Of a stretch of DNA of 6,689 nucleotides, positions 1-6,600 are shown piece after piece (the stretch's first letter is position 1; each line of letters begins with the position of its first letter). This DNA comes from XYB2-FULL-45-11 sp964360375 (GTDB taxonomy: Bacteria; Patescibacteriota; Patescibacteriia; UBA9934; GWF2-40-263): the NCBI GenBank assembly GCA_964360375.1, contig CAYHWG010000047.1, positions 1-6,689 on the forward strand, read 5' to 3'. The position numbers and the translations under genes are program-made. The notes beneath the pieces were generated by a model. The model had not been told where the DNA came from. It saw only the letters and a list, made by a program, of their open reading frames with translations, and did no database searches.

Positions 1-153
1 ATGAATGCCTGCGGACGGAACTTCCACGGCTCCAACGATATGAATTTGATCCTTTCCGTCTGCGGACGGAACACGCTTTCCAACAGCAACACGCACCGCG
101 CAAGAACCAACATCCAATCCAATGTAAATTTCTTCTGCCATATTTTTTGTCAT
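1..153 (-). CDS. ftsA: Cell division protein FtsA, N-terminal fragment (3' end outside window)
   Basis: The 51 codons visible read inward from ATG at 153 and run off the left edge without a stop. The protein contains IGLDVGSCAVRVAVG at about residues 11-25, the phosphate-1 loop typical of actin-fold ATPases of the FtsA/MreB type, followed by a beta strand (IHIVGAVEVPS) as in FtsA domain 1A. FtsA is a peripheral membrane ATPase that tethers FtsZ filaments at the division site. Start choice is uncertain: ATG at 153 (MTKN...) or ATG at 141 (MAEEIYIGLD), and neither has a convincing Shine-Dalgarno. Its position after ybeY and dgkA on the same strand fits a division/envelope block, and ftsZ would be expected beyond the left edge. 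An alternative is another actin-like protein such as PilM, which shares this loop; too little of the protein is visible to exclude it. Confidence 0.75.
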   Translation of the reverse strand, partial: MTKNMAEEIYIGLDVGSCAVRVAVGKRVPSADGKDQIHIVGAVEVPSAGIH

Positions 154-200
154 GAGCGAGCCCGCCTGCTAAAAGGCAAAACCCTTCATAACGACACGTC

Positions 201-237
201 AAAATTCATTATATCGTGTTCAACGTAAAACAAGCAA
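201..237 (-). promoter_or_regulatory. Candidate sigma-70-like promoter for ftsA
   Basis: Read on the minus strand, a perfect TATAAT lies at 213-208. A weak -35 candidate, TTGCTT at 237-232, matches only the TTG of the consensus and is 18 nt away. Transcription would begin near 201 and give an untranslated leader of about 50 nt before ATG 153. The site overlaps the end of dgkA (stop at 220-222) and occupies the only sizeable gap in the downstream block. It could allow ftsA to be expressed separately from the upstream operon. The region is AT-rich, so the -10 match could be chance. Confidence 0.35.
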
Positions 238-591
238 TAAAATGTAGGGATAAAAAATGAGAAAACCGATAAGGGCCGAGAAAACAGACATAAGCAAAAC
301 AGCAGAGGCCATGATATCTTTCACATCTTTTACGATCGGATGCATGCGCGGCTTGAATGCATCCACGATGCGTTCAATGATGCTGTTTATGATTTCGAGA
401 ATGAAGACCGCTGCAATCAATAACAAAATCACGATCAACTCGTAATGCTTAATCTGAAAAACAAACGCGAACAACAAAACCACACACGCTGAAAAGACGT
501 GTAATCGAAAACTCTGTTCTGTCAAAAAAACCGTCTTGAGCCCTTGGAGAGCATGTCCAAAACGACGGATGAACGACGATTGTTTCATCAT
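220..591 (-). CDS. dgkA: Diacylglycerol kinase / undecaprenol kinase family membrane protein
   Basis: A 123-residue integral membrane protein, the usual length for the DgkA family (PF01219). It has three hydrophobic segments, at about residues 33-47, 51-67 and 95-121. Family residues are visible in order: E25 with FRLH at 28-31, the catalytic helix EIINSIIERIVD at 66-77 (E66, N69, E73, D77), and KDIMASAV at 91-98 (K91, D92). The usual AGAV is ASAV here. These enzymes phosphorylate diacylglycerol or, in Gram-positive-type members, the lipid carrier undecaprenol, using ATP at the inner membrane face. Sequence alone does not settle the substrate. The ATG at 591 overlaps the ybeY stop as ATGA and has no Shine-Dalgarno, so translation is probably coupled to ybeY. 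A second Met codon follows immediately at 588. The ybeY-dgkA pairing is also known from Firmicutes. Confidence 0.9.
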   Translation of the reverse strand: MMKQSSFIRRFGHALQGLKTVFLTEQSFRLHVFSACVVLLFAFVFQIKHYELIVILLLIAAVFILEIINSIIERIVDAFKPRMHPIVKDVKDIMASAVLLMSVFSALIGFLIFYPYILLLVLR

Positions 592-1025
592 ATGTGCGGA
601 TCGACATCAAGTGACGTGAGAATTTTTGTCTGAAGTGGAAACATCTTTTTTGCATCCGTCGGTCGAACATGATCGTACCCAAACACATGCAACAGCCCGT
701 GTACCAAAAGAAAAACAAGTTCCTCTCGTACAGAATGTTTTAACATCTTTGCTTGTCGTTTCGCTTGTTCATAACTTAAAAGAATTTCCCCGTACACATC
801 TTGTTCATCAAAGGTAAACGAGAGAACATCCGTCACGCGGTCGATTCCACGATAGTGCAAATTCCATTTACGCATTTCCTTTTCTGAAACAAATGCGACA
901 GAAATACGTCGTGGTTGTTTCAAAGAAAGGTATTTTGCAACGTGCTTGCAGGTGCGATCAAGAATTGTTTTTGGTAAACACATTCCACCTTTTAATCGCG
1001 ATTGATTCAATTCAATCGAAATCAT
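588..1025 (-). CDS. ybeY: Endoribonuclease YbeY (16S rRNA maturation / ribosome quality control)
   Basis: A 145-residue protein, full length for the UPF0054/YbeY family. The zinc-binding H-x3-H-x5-H signature is intact: H109, H113 and H119 in VHGLLHVFGYDH. The other family block, YRGIDRVTDVLSFTF (58-72), is followed by GEILLS (79-84) and the HS..EEL segment (97-103). YbeY is a cytoplasmic metal-dependent RNase involved in 16S rRNA 3' end processing and ribosome quality control. The start at 1025 overlaps the TGA of the upstream membrane-protein gene as ATGA, and an AAAGGA ribosome binding site lies 9 nt upstream inside that gene. Its own TGA overlaps the dgkA start. No missing key residue is seen. 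Confidence 0.95.
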   Translation of the reverse strand: MISIELNQSRLKGGMCLPKTILDRTCKHVAKYLSLKQPRRISVAFVSEKEMRKWNLHYRGIDRVTDVLSFTFDEQDVYGEILLSYEQAKRQAKMLKHSVREELVFLLVHGLLHVFGYDHVRPTDAKKMFPLQTKILTSLDVDPHI

Positions 1026-2053
1026 AACGGTTTTTCCTTTGCTTCCACACTGTTTAAGATCATCTGAAAAGTTTGCAAATAATCAATCGTTCCACGCGAA
1101 GTGGTATCAAACGTAAACGTGAGAATCGATGTCCCAAGATCGAGATACGCGGTAAGTTGATTTTTTGCAATCAGCATGGGAAAACCATTTTTTGATTTTG
1201 TCATCGATGGTGTCCCTTCTTTCAGAGTTTGTACGTACCAATCAGAAAGAGAAAGAGTGGATGTTTCACCAGATTTTTCTGTGGAATGTACAGTGACTTT
1301 TTCTCCTGTTGTGGCTAAAAGAACAAATCCATTGTTTTCAGAAACACCTTCCGTCCATTTTATAGGAAATTGCAATGTAAAAAATCCTCCCTCAAGCTTC
1401 TGTACCAACTTTGCGCCAAGCAAATCCGCAGGAGCTGTCCCATTTGGATTATAACGATGAAACACTTCATTTCCATCCAAAAAACCATCATTGTCTGTGT
1501 CTGGAAGATGCGGATCTGTTCCGTAAACCAATGTCTCTTCCACATCTGTCAGTCCGTCAGAATCCGAATCAACTCCAGGCGATATCGTAGAAGAAAACGG
1601 AGAGGCGGTATCTTGGGCCGTAGATGTTTGCGGGTCTGGTGTTGTTGATTGAGATGGAGATTCTGTCGGCGTGGCGGCATCGGGTGATTCGTTTTGCGTG
1701 ACAGAAACTGGAAGAGGTTTTTGTTTTTGAACGCTGCGCACAAACAAATACGCACTCATCCCGATCGCAACAACAACAATGCTTGCGGCGATTAAAAACG
1801 CATGATGTGTTTTTGAAGGTGTCTTATTTGCCATCAAAGGTTTGGTGAGTGGAGGAGGAATCAGTTTTGGAGCAACTGGCACGGGAGGAGCTGTTGGTGC
1901 TTTTGCGGCAACAACGTTTTTTTGCGGTTCAACAACAGCCACAACCACCCCATGGCGATAACGGGCAGGCATCGAAAAAACGCGCGCACGTGTTTGTGTC
2001 GCAGCATCTTTTGTCGATTGTATTGTTTGTGCATTCGCATTTACCTCCGCCAT
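1022..2053 (-). CDS. Single-pass membrane protein with Pro-rich cytoplasmic region, TSP3-type calcium repeats and C-terminal beta-rich domain
   Basis: 343 residues. Residues 1-83 are hydrophilic, with a Pro/Ala-rich stretch at about 49-72. A strongly hydrophobic helix at 85-106 is the single transmembrane segment. A Ser/Thr/Pro/Gln-rich linker (about 113-160) leads to a TSP3-like pair at 162-204 with DSDSDGLTD and DTDNDGFLDGNEV, the Asp spacing of EF-hand-like calcium loops. Residues about 212-335 form a further domain beginning GGFFTLQFPIKW; its hydrophobic strand, Phe-Pro and Trp pattern vaguely recalls PsbP/DcrB-like domains, but I do not claim membership. The long part beyond the helix is probably extracytoplasmic, since TSP3 loops normally work outside the cell. 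The gene starts 3 nt after the preceding stop and overlaps ybeY by ATGA. No Shine-Dalgarno precedes ATG 2053; a GGAGG lies just inside the gene instead. Specific function unknown. Confidence 0.85.
   Translation of the reverse strand: MAEVNANAQTIQSTKDAATQTRARVFSMPARYRHGVVVAVVEPQKNVVAAKAPTAPPVPVAPKLIPPPLTKPLMANKTPSKTHHAFLIAASIVVVAIGMSAYLFVRSVQKQKPLPVSVTQNESPDAATPTESPSQSTTPDPQTSTAQDTASPFSSTISPGVDSDSDGLTDVEETLVYGTDPHLPDTDNDGFLDGNEVFHRYNPNGTAPADLLGAKLVQKLEGGFFTLQFPIKWTEGVSENNGFVLLATTGEKVTVHSTEKSGETSTLSLSDWYVQTLKEGTPSMTKSKNGFPMLIAKNQLTAYLDLGTSILTFTFDTTSRGTIDYLQTFQMILNSVEAKEKPL
1035..1040 (-). promoter_or_regulatory. Ribosome binding site for ybeY
   Basis: AAAGGA on the minus strand, with 9 nt between its end and the ATG at 1025. 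It lies within the last codons of the upstream gene. It is the clearest correctly spaced Shine-Dalgarno sequence for any real start in the window and supports the chosen ybeY start. Confidence 0.55.
1442..1570 (-). repeat. TSP3-like calcium-binding repeat pair (protein-level repeat)
   Basis: Encodes residues 162-204 of the 343-residue membrane protein: two Asp-rich loops, DSDSDGLTDVEE and DTDNDGFLDGNEV, separated by TDPHLP and ending in YNPNG. Loop spacing matches the corresponding pairs at 2090-2290 and 2842-2979. Resemblance to those regions is visible at nucleotide level too, e.g. the shared plus-strand ACTTCAT and TCTG(T/G)(A/G)TCTG blocks, pointing to a duplicated module. Confidence 0.8.
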
Positions 2054-2056
2054 ATT

Positions 2057-2728
2057 TTATTTTTGTGGGATCACGAGCAATTTTCCTGGTCCGTTTGGAT
2101 TATAGCCTTTTTTGACTTCATCACCGTCTTTAAAACTATCACCGTCTGTATCTGGATTAAGCGGATTTGTGCGATACACATCTACTTCTTCACGATCAAA
2201 TAATCCATCCGCGTCCGTATCTGGTTTGCTTGGATTGGTTCCAAGTTGTGCTTCTCGTGCATCCATCAATCCATCTTTATCGGAATCAAGCGTTGCGTCT
2301 ACGGCAGGTACATCAGCAATCGGTGGTGTTTCTGAAACGTCCTCTGATGGAACCGTGGCTTCAGGAACATTCTCCGCAGACGTCGCGGATTCAGATGAGA
2401 TATCAGGAGCAACAGGTGTGAGGGGAGTTTTCGATTTCAAAATGCGCATGGAAAGAAAAAAGGCGATCACGATTACCGCAATGATTGCAACAAAAAGCAC
2501 AATCACCTTCCATGGAAAAGCATGTTTTTTTGAAGCAAGAGAATCGATTCTCTGCTGCATGGGCGATTGATTTGACACAGAAGGTGTCTCAGAAACACTC
2601 ACTTGCGATGTCACAGGTGATGATTGAGTAGGTGCTGCAACCTGAGGCGCTGCAGAATCCGTCTCCGCAAACATATCATCTGTTTCTGTTTTTTTTTCTA
2701 ATTCGTCGAACATATTGGAGTGTGTCAT
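2057..2728 (-). CDS. Single-pass membrane protein with C-terminal TSP3-type calcium repeats
   Basis: 223 residues. The N-terminal 70 are hydrophilic, acidic then Gln/Ser/Pro-rich, and probably cytoplasmic. Residues 74-96 form one transmembrane helix, preceded by PWK and followed by a basic RILKSK. A Pro/Glu/Ser-rich spacer (about 101-145) leads to three consecutive Asp loops at 147-212: DSDKDGLMD, DTDADGLFD and DTDGDSFKDGDEV, ending YNPNGPGK. These fit TSP3/EF-hand-like calcium sites outside the cell. The annotated ATG at 2728 lies inside the terminal inverted repeat of the element at 2724-2832. The in-frame ATG at 2713 (MFDELEKK) would give 218 residues and lies outside the element. Neither has a clear Shine-Dalgarno, so the start is uncertain. 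A run of nine A's occurs at codons 11-14. The stop is 3 nt before the next gene. Role unknown; its TSP3 tail is shared with both flanking membrane-protein genes, and the PWK-helix-Arg anchor layout with the upstream one at 2839-3636. Confidence 0.85.
   Translation of the reverse strand: MTHSNMFDELEKKTETDDMFAETDSAAPQVAAPTQSSPVTSQVSVSETPSVSNQSPMQQRIDSLASKKHAFPWKVIVLFVAIIAVIVIAFFLSMRILKSKTPLTPVAPDISSESATSAENVPEATVPSEDVSETPPIADVPAVDATLDSDKDGLMDAREAQLGTNPSKPDTDADGLFDREEVDVYRTNPLNPDTDGDSFKDGDEVKKGYNPNGPGKLLVIPQK
2090..2290 (-). repeat. Triple TSP3-like calcium-binding repeats (protein-level repeat)
   Basis: Encodes residues 147-213 of the 223-residue membrane protein. Three loops of roughly 22 residues follow one another, each with the D-x-D-x-D-G pattern (the third has DTDGDS), and are joined by TNP-containing linkers. 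This is one loop more than in either neighbouring TSP3 protein. The Asp side chains are arranged as calcium ligands in known thrombospondin type 3 repeats; binding here is inferred. Confidence 0.8.
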
Positions 2729-2832
2729 TGCAAGGAAGCACCCGACAGCCTGCCAGACCTCTGACGGGAAGCGATCATTTTCACTTACACGAAAAGATTG
2801 CTTCGTCGTCGATGAGTCCTCCTCGCAATGAC
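2724..2832. repeat. 109-bp imperfect inverted-repeat element (MITE/REP-like, GTCATTGC ends)
   Basis: The two ends, 2724-2736 and 2820-2832, are inverted copies of GTCATTGCAAGGA matching at 12 of 13 positions, and the mismatch is a G.U pair in minus-strand RNA. An inner hairpin at 2763-2807 pairs GAC, GAAGC, ATC and TTTTC with GAAAA, GAT, GCTTC and GTC around an 8-nt loop. A competing hairpin pairs CCCGACAG (2741-2748) with CTGACGGG (2761-2768). The element fills the gap between two genes and begins 6 nt after the upstream stop. It has no coding capacity and no U-tract, so it is not an ordinary terminator. Its GTCATTGCGAGGA ends resemble dispersed non-coding repeats I recall from other bacterial genomes, but the family cannot be confirmed here. 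No target-site duplication is evident. Confidence 0.7.
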
Positions 2833-2838
2833 ATCAAA

Positions 2839-3636
2839 TTATTTCTTTAAAGGGTCATGCCCTGTTTTTACTTCATCACCGTCGTTATAGCCATCCCCGT
2901 CCGTATCTGCTTTACGCGGGTCTGTGTGATGGACAACCGTTTCTTGAGTTGTGTCGAGACCGTCGCGATCCGGATCGTCAAGGAGCACACGAGCCTTACA
3001 GGCATCGACTCTTCCATCCTTGAGAGCGTTACACACCTCACGATCTTGTTTTGCGTTGGCTTGATCCGTAACTTCTAGCATTTCACAAAATGCTGGATCT
3101 TGTTTGCGTTCAACACAATTTGCCGATGTGACCGGACCTTCGACGGCTTTTTGACAACCATTTTTTAAATCTTCCTCTTTTATTTTAGCACACATGGAAG
3201 GATTGTTTGTTTCTGTGGCAATCCGAGCATAAATAAAATCACTACAATTCACCGCATTGTCATGCACAGAAATCATTTCGCAAATTTTCACATCCTTTCC
3301 TTCACGCGCCACACTCCAAAGACAGTCATCTTTTTCAACATCCTTGAGGGACGCACATGCAGCGGAAGATTTTTCTATAATGGCTGCATTCTTTATGACT
3401 TGAATACGACAACCTTCTTTATTCTCAGCATTTTGACAGGCATCAATCGCTGCCTCTTTCTCAATCACCTGTTCTTGCACGGACGTTTTTTGTGCGGTTG
3501 TCACTGTCGGTTTCTTTTGAAGAAAAAATCGCGTTCCAAACACAAGTCCGAGTGCCAACAATAATCCCACAACGATAATCGTGAAGTGTTTCCATGGGAT
3601 GCTTTTTTCTTGTATTGGATTATCTTGAAAATCCAT
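2839..3636 (-). CDS. Single-pass membrane protein with six paired-Cys modules and C-terminal TSP3 repeat
   Basis: 265 residues. A short N-terminus (1-17, ending in PWKH) precedes a transmembrane helix at about 18-39 and a basic RFFLQKK. Residues 67-213 carry exactly twelve cysteines (67, 76, 94, 105, 119, 131, 149, 161, 174, 184, 202, 213), which fall into six pairs 9-12 residues apart. The sequence between is helical in character, suggesting a string of disulfide-pinned helical hairpins outside the cell. The C-terminus (220-265) is a TSP3-like pair, DDPDRDGLD and DTDGDGYNDGDEV, ending at DPLKK. The gene begins 1 nt after the stop of the VWA protein gene (TAATATG) with no Shine-Dalgarno, implying coupled translation and a related job. 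It is followed by the inverted-repeat element. I do not recognise a named family for the Cys region. Function unknown. Confidence 0.85.
   Translation of the reverse strand: MDFQDNPIQEKSIPWKHFTIIVVGLLLALGLVFGTRFFLQKKPTVTTAQKTSVQEQVIEKEAAIDACQNAENKEGCRIQVIKNAAIIEKSSAACASLKDVEKDDCLWSVAREGKDVKICEMISVHDNAVNCSDFIYARIATETNNPSMCAKIKEEDLKNGCQKAVEGPVTSANCVERKQDPAFCEMLEVTDQANAKQDREVCNALKDGRVDACKARVLLDDPDRDGLDTTQETVVHHTDPRKADTDGDGYNDGDEVKTGHDPLKK
2842..2979 (-). repeat. TSP3-like calcium-binding repeat pair (protein-level repeat)
   Basis: Encodes residues 220-265, the extreme C-terminus of the 265-residue protein. The first loop, DDPDRDGLDTTQE, has a Pro within the loop, a variant seen in TSP3-like repeats. 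The second, DTDGDGYNDGDEV, is canonical and nearly matches the last loop of the neighbouring 223-residue protein (DTDGDSFKDGDEV). Confidence 0.8.
2998..3438 (-). repeat. Six tandem paired-cysteine modules (protein-level repeat)
   Basis: Encodes residues 67-213 of the 265-residue membrane protein. Each module has C-x(8-11)-C and modules recur every 25-30 residues. The best matching units are CASLKDVEKDDC, CEMISVHDNAVNC, CAKIKEEDLKNGC and CNALKDGRVDAC, which share a hydrophobic residue three positions after the first Cys and an acidic/basic middle. Even cysteine number and regular spacing support intramodule disulfides in an oxidising, extracytoplasmic location. Nucleotide identity between modules is low, so duplication is old. 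Confidence 0.65.
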
Positions 3637-3637
3637 A

Positions 3638-6600
3638 TTATTGAACGGGACAATACGTGAACGAAAAATTCTTAAAACTCATGAGACCGATTCCCGAAAA
3701 ATTGACGTGAAACGGCATGGTAAACGCGGTATCTTTACAAACAAATGAATTTGCAAACGGTAACAACTGAGCGTTTCCCTCTTGAATTTTCCCTTCTTCC
3801 GATCCAAGTTGTACGTGTGTGTCCAAAATCGAATCAATGATATTAACAAACATCTCTTTCATTCCATCAACGGTGTTTGCGTGATAAGCAAATAATCCCG
3901 TGCGATCTGGCTTTTTGTCTCCACAATCATTTATGATCATGGAATTTCCTACACATGTGTTTGATGAAAGATGAGCCATGTAGGCTATCTTTGTATCAGT
4001 TGTTGATCCAATAGCACCTGAATAAAATTTTATGGATGAACTCGCATTGATTATTGCACGAGCTTCCTCCACACATCCAGCGCTTCCGCTATTTGTTCCA
4101 GACTTAAACTTGTCGCCACACAAATATTTATTTTCCTTATCTGTTGTTGGTTCCCCGTCTGAAAGCAGCACAACAACTTTTAAGACATCGGGTGTTTTAT
4201 CTGTATCCAATAATTTAATAGCATCCGCAATCCCTTTTCCTGTAGGTGTCCAGCCATCAATAATAGTTTTATGCGTAATGAAAAGATCTGCTACATTAAG
4301 CAGTGTTTGTTTGTCTATACTTTTGGTTGGATCAAGAAGAGGAAGACTAACAATTGCTTTTGTTAATACAGGAACAGCATCAATCGCAACGGGTGGCGTT
4401 GCGTTATTCATACGTAATCCAATAAAATTGGCAGGATGGGTTGTTTGAGGTAATTCAAATCCGACGATTCCAATTTTCACTTTTGCAACAGAACCAGCAA
4501 AAGTGTCCGTAAATTTTTGTATTGCAACTTTAAGTGATTCTGCAGCGATTTCAATACGACTTGGACCGACAAATCCATTAACATTAGGCTCTACGCCTGC
4601 CATGTCTAATCGCATGGTCGATGAAAGATCGATCACAAACACGACATCCAAACTTCGTGGGGTGTATTTATTTGGATCTTTTGAGATATCTGCGGTGATG
4701 TTTGTTCCGACTCGGCATGCCGGCACCAAGACAGAAACTTCATCTGGTGTATTTCCATTGGCGTTTTTATAACTGTACAAGTCAATATTGAGTGCGGGTT
4801 GAGCTCCTTGAATTTGACTTTGAACCTGAAGCTGAACCGTTTTAAAGGATTTCGGACAAGAACTCGCGCAATTATTCGCACACGTTGGCAGAACACATTC
4901 TGCGTTTGGTGCCGGTGAATTTTCGCACACGTTCAAATTTGTTCCTGTTGAAACACCAGCCGTACAAGGATGTCCATTCTCTCCATACTTATTTCCACCA
5001 TTACAGACACCAACTAATTGACAGGTGAAATCATTTGGACACGTACCTTGTTTCCCTACATCATCTTTTTTACAAGACCCCTGAATGGTTCCCGGTGTGT
5101 TTGTTGCGCTTGCATCCCTCTTAAAACACGAGTACGGCAAATCTTTTCCATCACAATACTCATTTCCGTTTATGCGTTGATCACCACAAAATTGTCCTGA
5201 CTGTGTTTTGTACTGACAATATTTATTGCAAAAATTGCAGTTTCCTCCATAAGGCGCAGTGCATGTTTGACCGTTTTGACTGCCACTGTCACAAGATTCA
5301 ACACCAGAAAAAACATTTCCGTCTCCGCAGAAGTTTTTCATGCACTGTTTTGTGCATTCACCGCTATCGGAATTTGCTTTCCCTTTATCACATTCTTCCG
5401 TCCCCGAAACAACGCCGTCACCACAATATTGATCTCCACCTTTACAGTCACTCCATTTATCCCATTTACAACTATCTGTTCCAGCCGAAGGATCGTTGCA
5501 GAATCTCGTACGTGTTAGATCATACTTTACTGCGGAACCACATGTTCCTTCACTACAATCCGCATTCGTTGAACATTCTTTTCCATCGTTTATTCCTTTC
5601 ACACAGTGCGGTGTTGAACATTTACCTTTTGATCCACATTGACCGTCAGAAGTACATTTCATTCCTTTTTGAGTATTAAGATCGGCTGCAATACAAATTG
5701 TTGCTTTCTCACAAACAGAAGTTGTGACCCCTGGCATTTGATATGTCCCACAGGCCGGCGTTACTACAGTTCCTGCAGCACCTCCAGTCGATGGACAGTC
5801 TGTGTCCGTCGTACACTTTGTCAGATTGTCTTGACACAACTTTCCCGCATACGTCTCTGGGGCATTGCCGTCACATTGTTCACTCGGTTTTCCAGACGCA
5901 TCTTGTGGTCCGTTGATAAGTTTATCTCCGCAAATCGGACCCGGTTTTTTACAATCGTAAGAACAACTCAATGAAATTGGAGCTGTACCGTATGTTCCAT
6001 TTGAAACAATTAGTGTCGCATTACGTGAGCAATTTTTCTTTGCCCAACTATTTTGGTCAGAAAGAAGTGTTGTGTTGTTTTGTGGAGAACCACAATCACA
6101 CTGCTCACCACCAGCTAAATATCCATCGCCACAATAATACGCTGTCGCAACTTTACATCCCTTTCCACAATAACCGTACGATCCGTTTAGGACTCCGTCG
6201 TCACAATCTTCTCCCTGATCTTTTACCCCATTTCCACACACAAGAGGTGTGCATTTTGCCCCTTTGATTTCTGCTTCAGATGCACTCAAAAAACCAGAAC
6301 ATATGTTGTTACACGTCACGTTTATGTTTCCATTCACACAGACATTTCCACTGCCACAAACAGTATTATTCGAACAAACAACAGCAGGGAGTACAAATTT
6401 TTGACTTGTACTATCATAACACTGGCCATTTGGAGTCCCGACACAGCTAATGGTGTTAAGACAATCAACCGTCGTTGTACAAGCTTTGTTTAAATTTGTT
6501 TGATCTTTAAAACAGAAAGCGTTCTTACAAACAATCGTTTTGTCCACACAATCTGTTTTTGTCGTACAAGCAAAACCCATATCCTTTCCGGCATCTTTAC

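Noticed and set aside
9..72. Exact 13-bp direct repeat CTGCGGACGGAAC at 9-21 and 60-72
   Set aside because: Both copies lie in frame inside ftsA and encode the same VPSA peptide 17 residues apart. Two copies only; probably coincidental.
1..228. Plus-strand 75-codon open frame at the left edge
   Set aside because: The reverse strand encodes a clear FtsA-type ATPase loop over the same bases.
220..1025. Possible recoded TGA (glycine) as in SR1/Gracilibacteria
   Set aside because: TGA ends three genes exactly where family lengths predict, with the next start overlapping. No in-frame TGA interrupts any conserved domain.
2112..2570. A 152-codon plus-strand open frame, Ser-rich
   Set aside because: It lies antisense to the TSP3 membrane protein, and its Ser/Gly-rich composition is the mirror of Asp/Pro codons there. 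The minus-strand frame has a coherent transmembrane helix and calcium loops.
2763..2807. Hairpin considered as a Rho-independent terminator
   Set aside because: No U-tract follows the stem on either strand, and it is better explained as part of the inverted-repeat element.
5203..5679. A 158-codon plus-strand frame within the Cys-rich giant
   Set aside because: Rich in His, Cys, Tyr and Arg with no recognisable domain, and fully antisense to conserved CGDG modules. A reading-frame shadow.
5126..6238. Periodic repeats considered as a CRISPR array
   Set aside because: The periodicity is at the protein level (Cys modules). Nucleotide repeats are not identical and spacing is irregular within one open frame.
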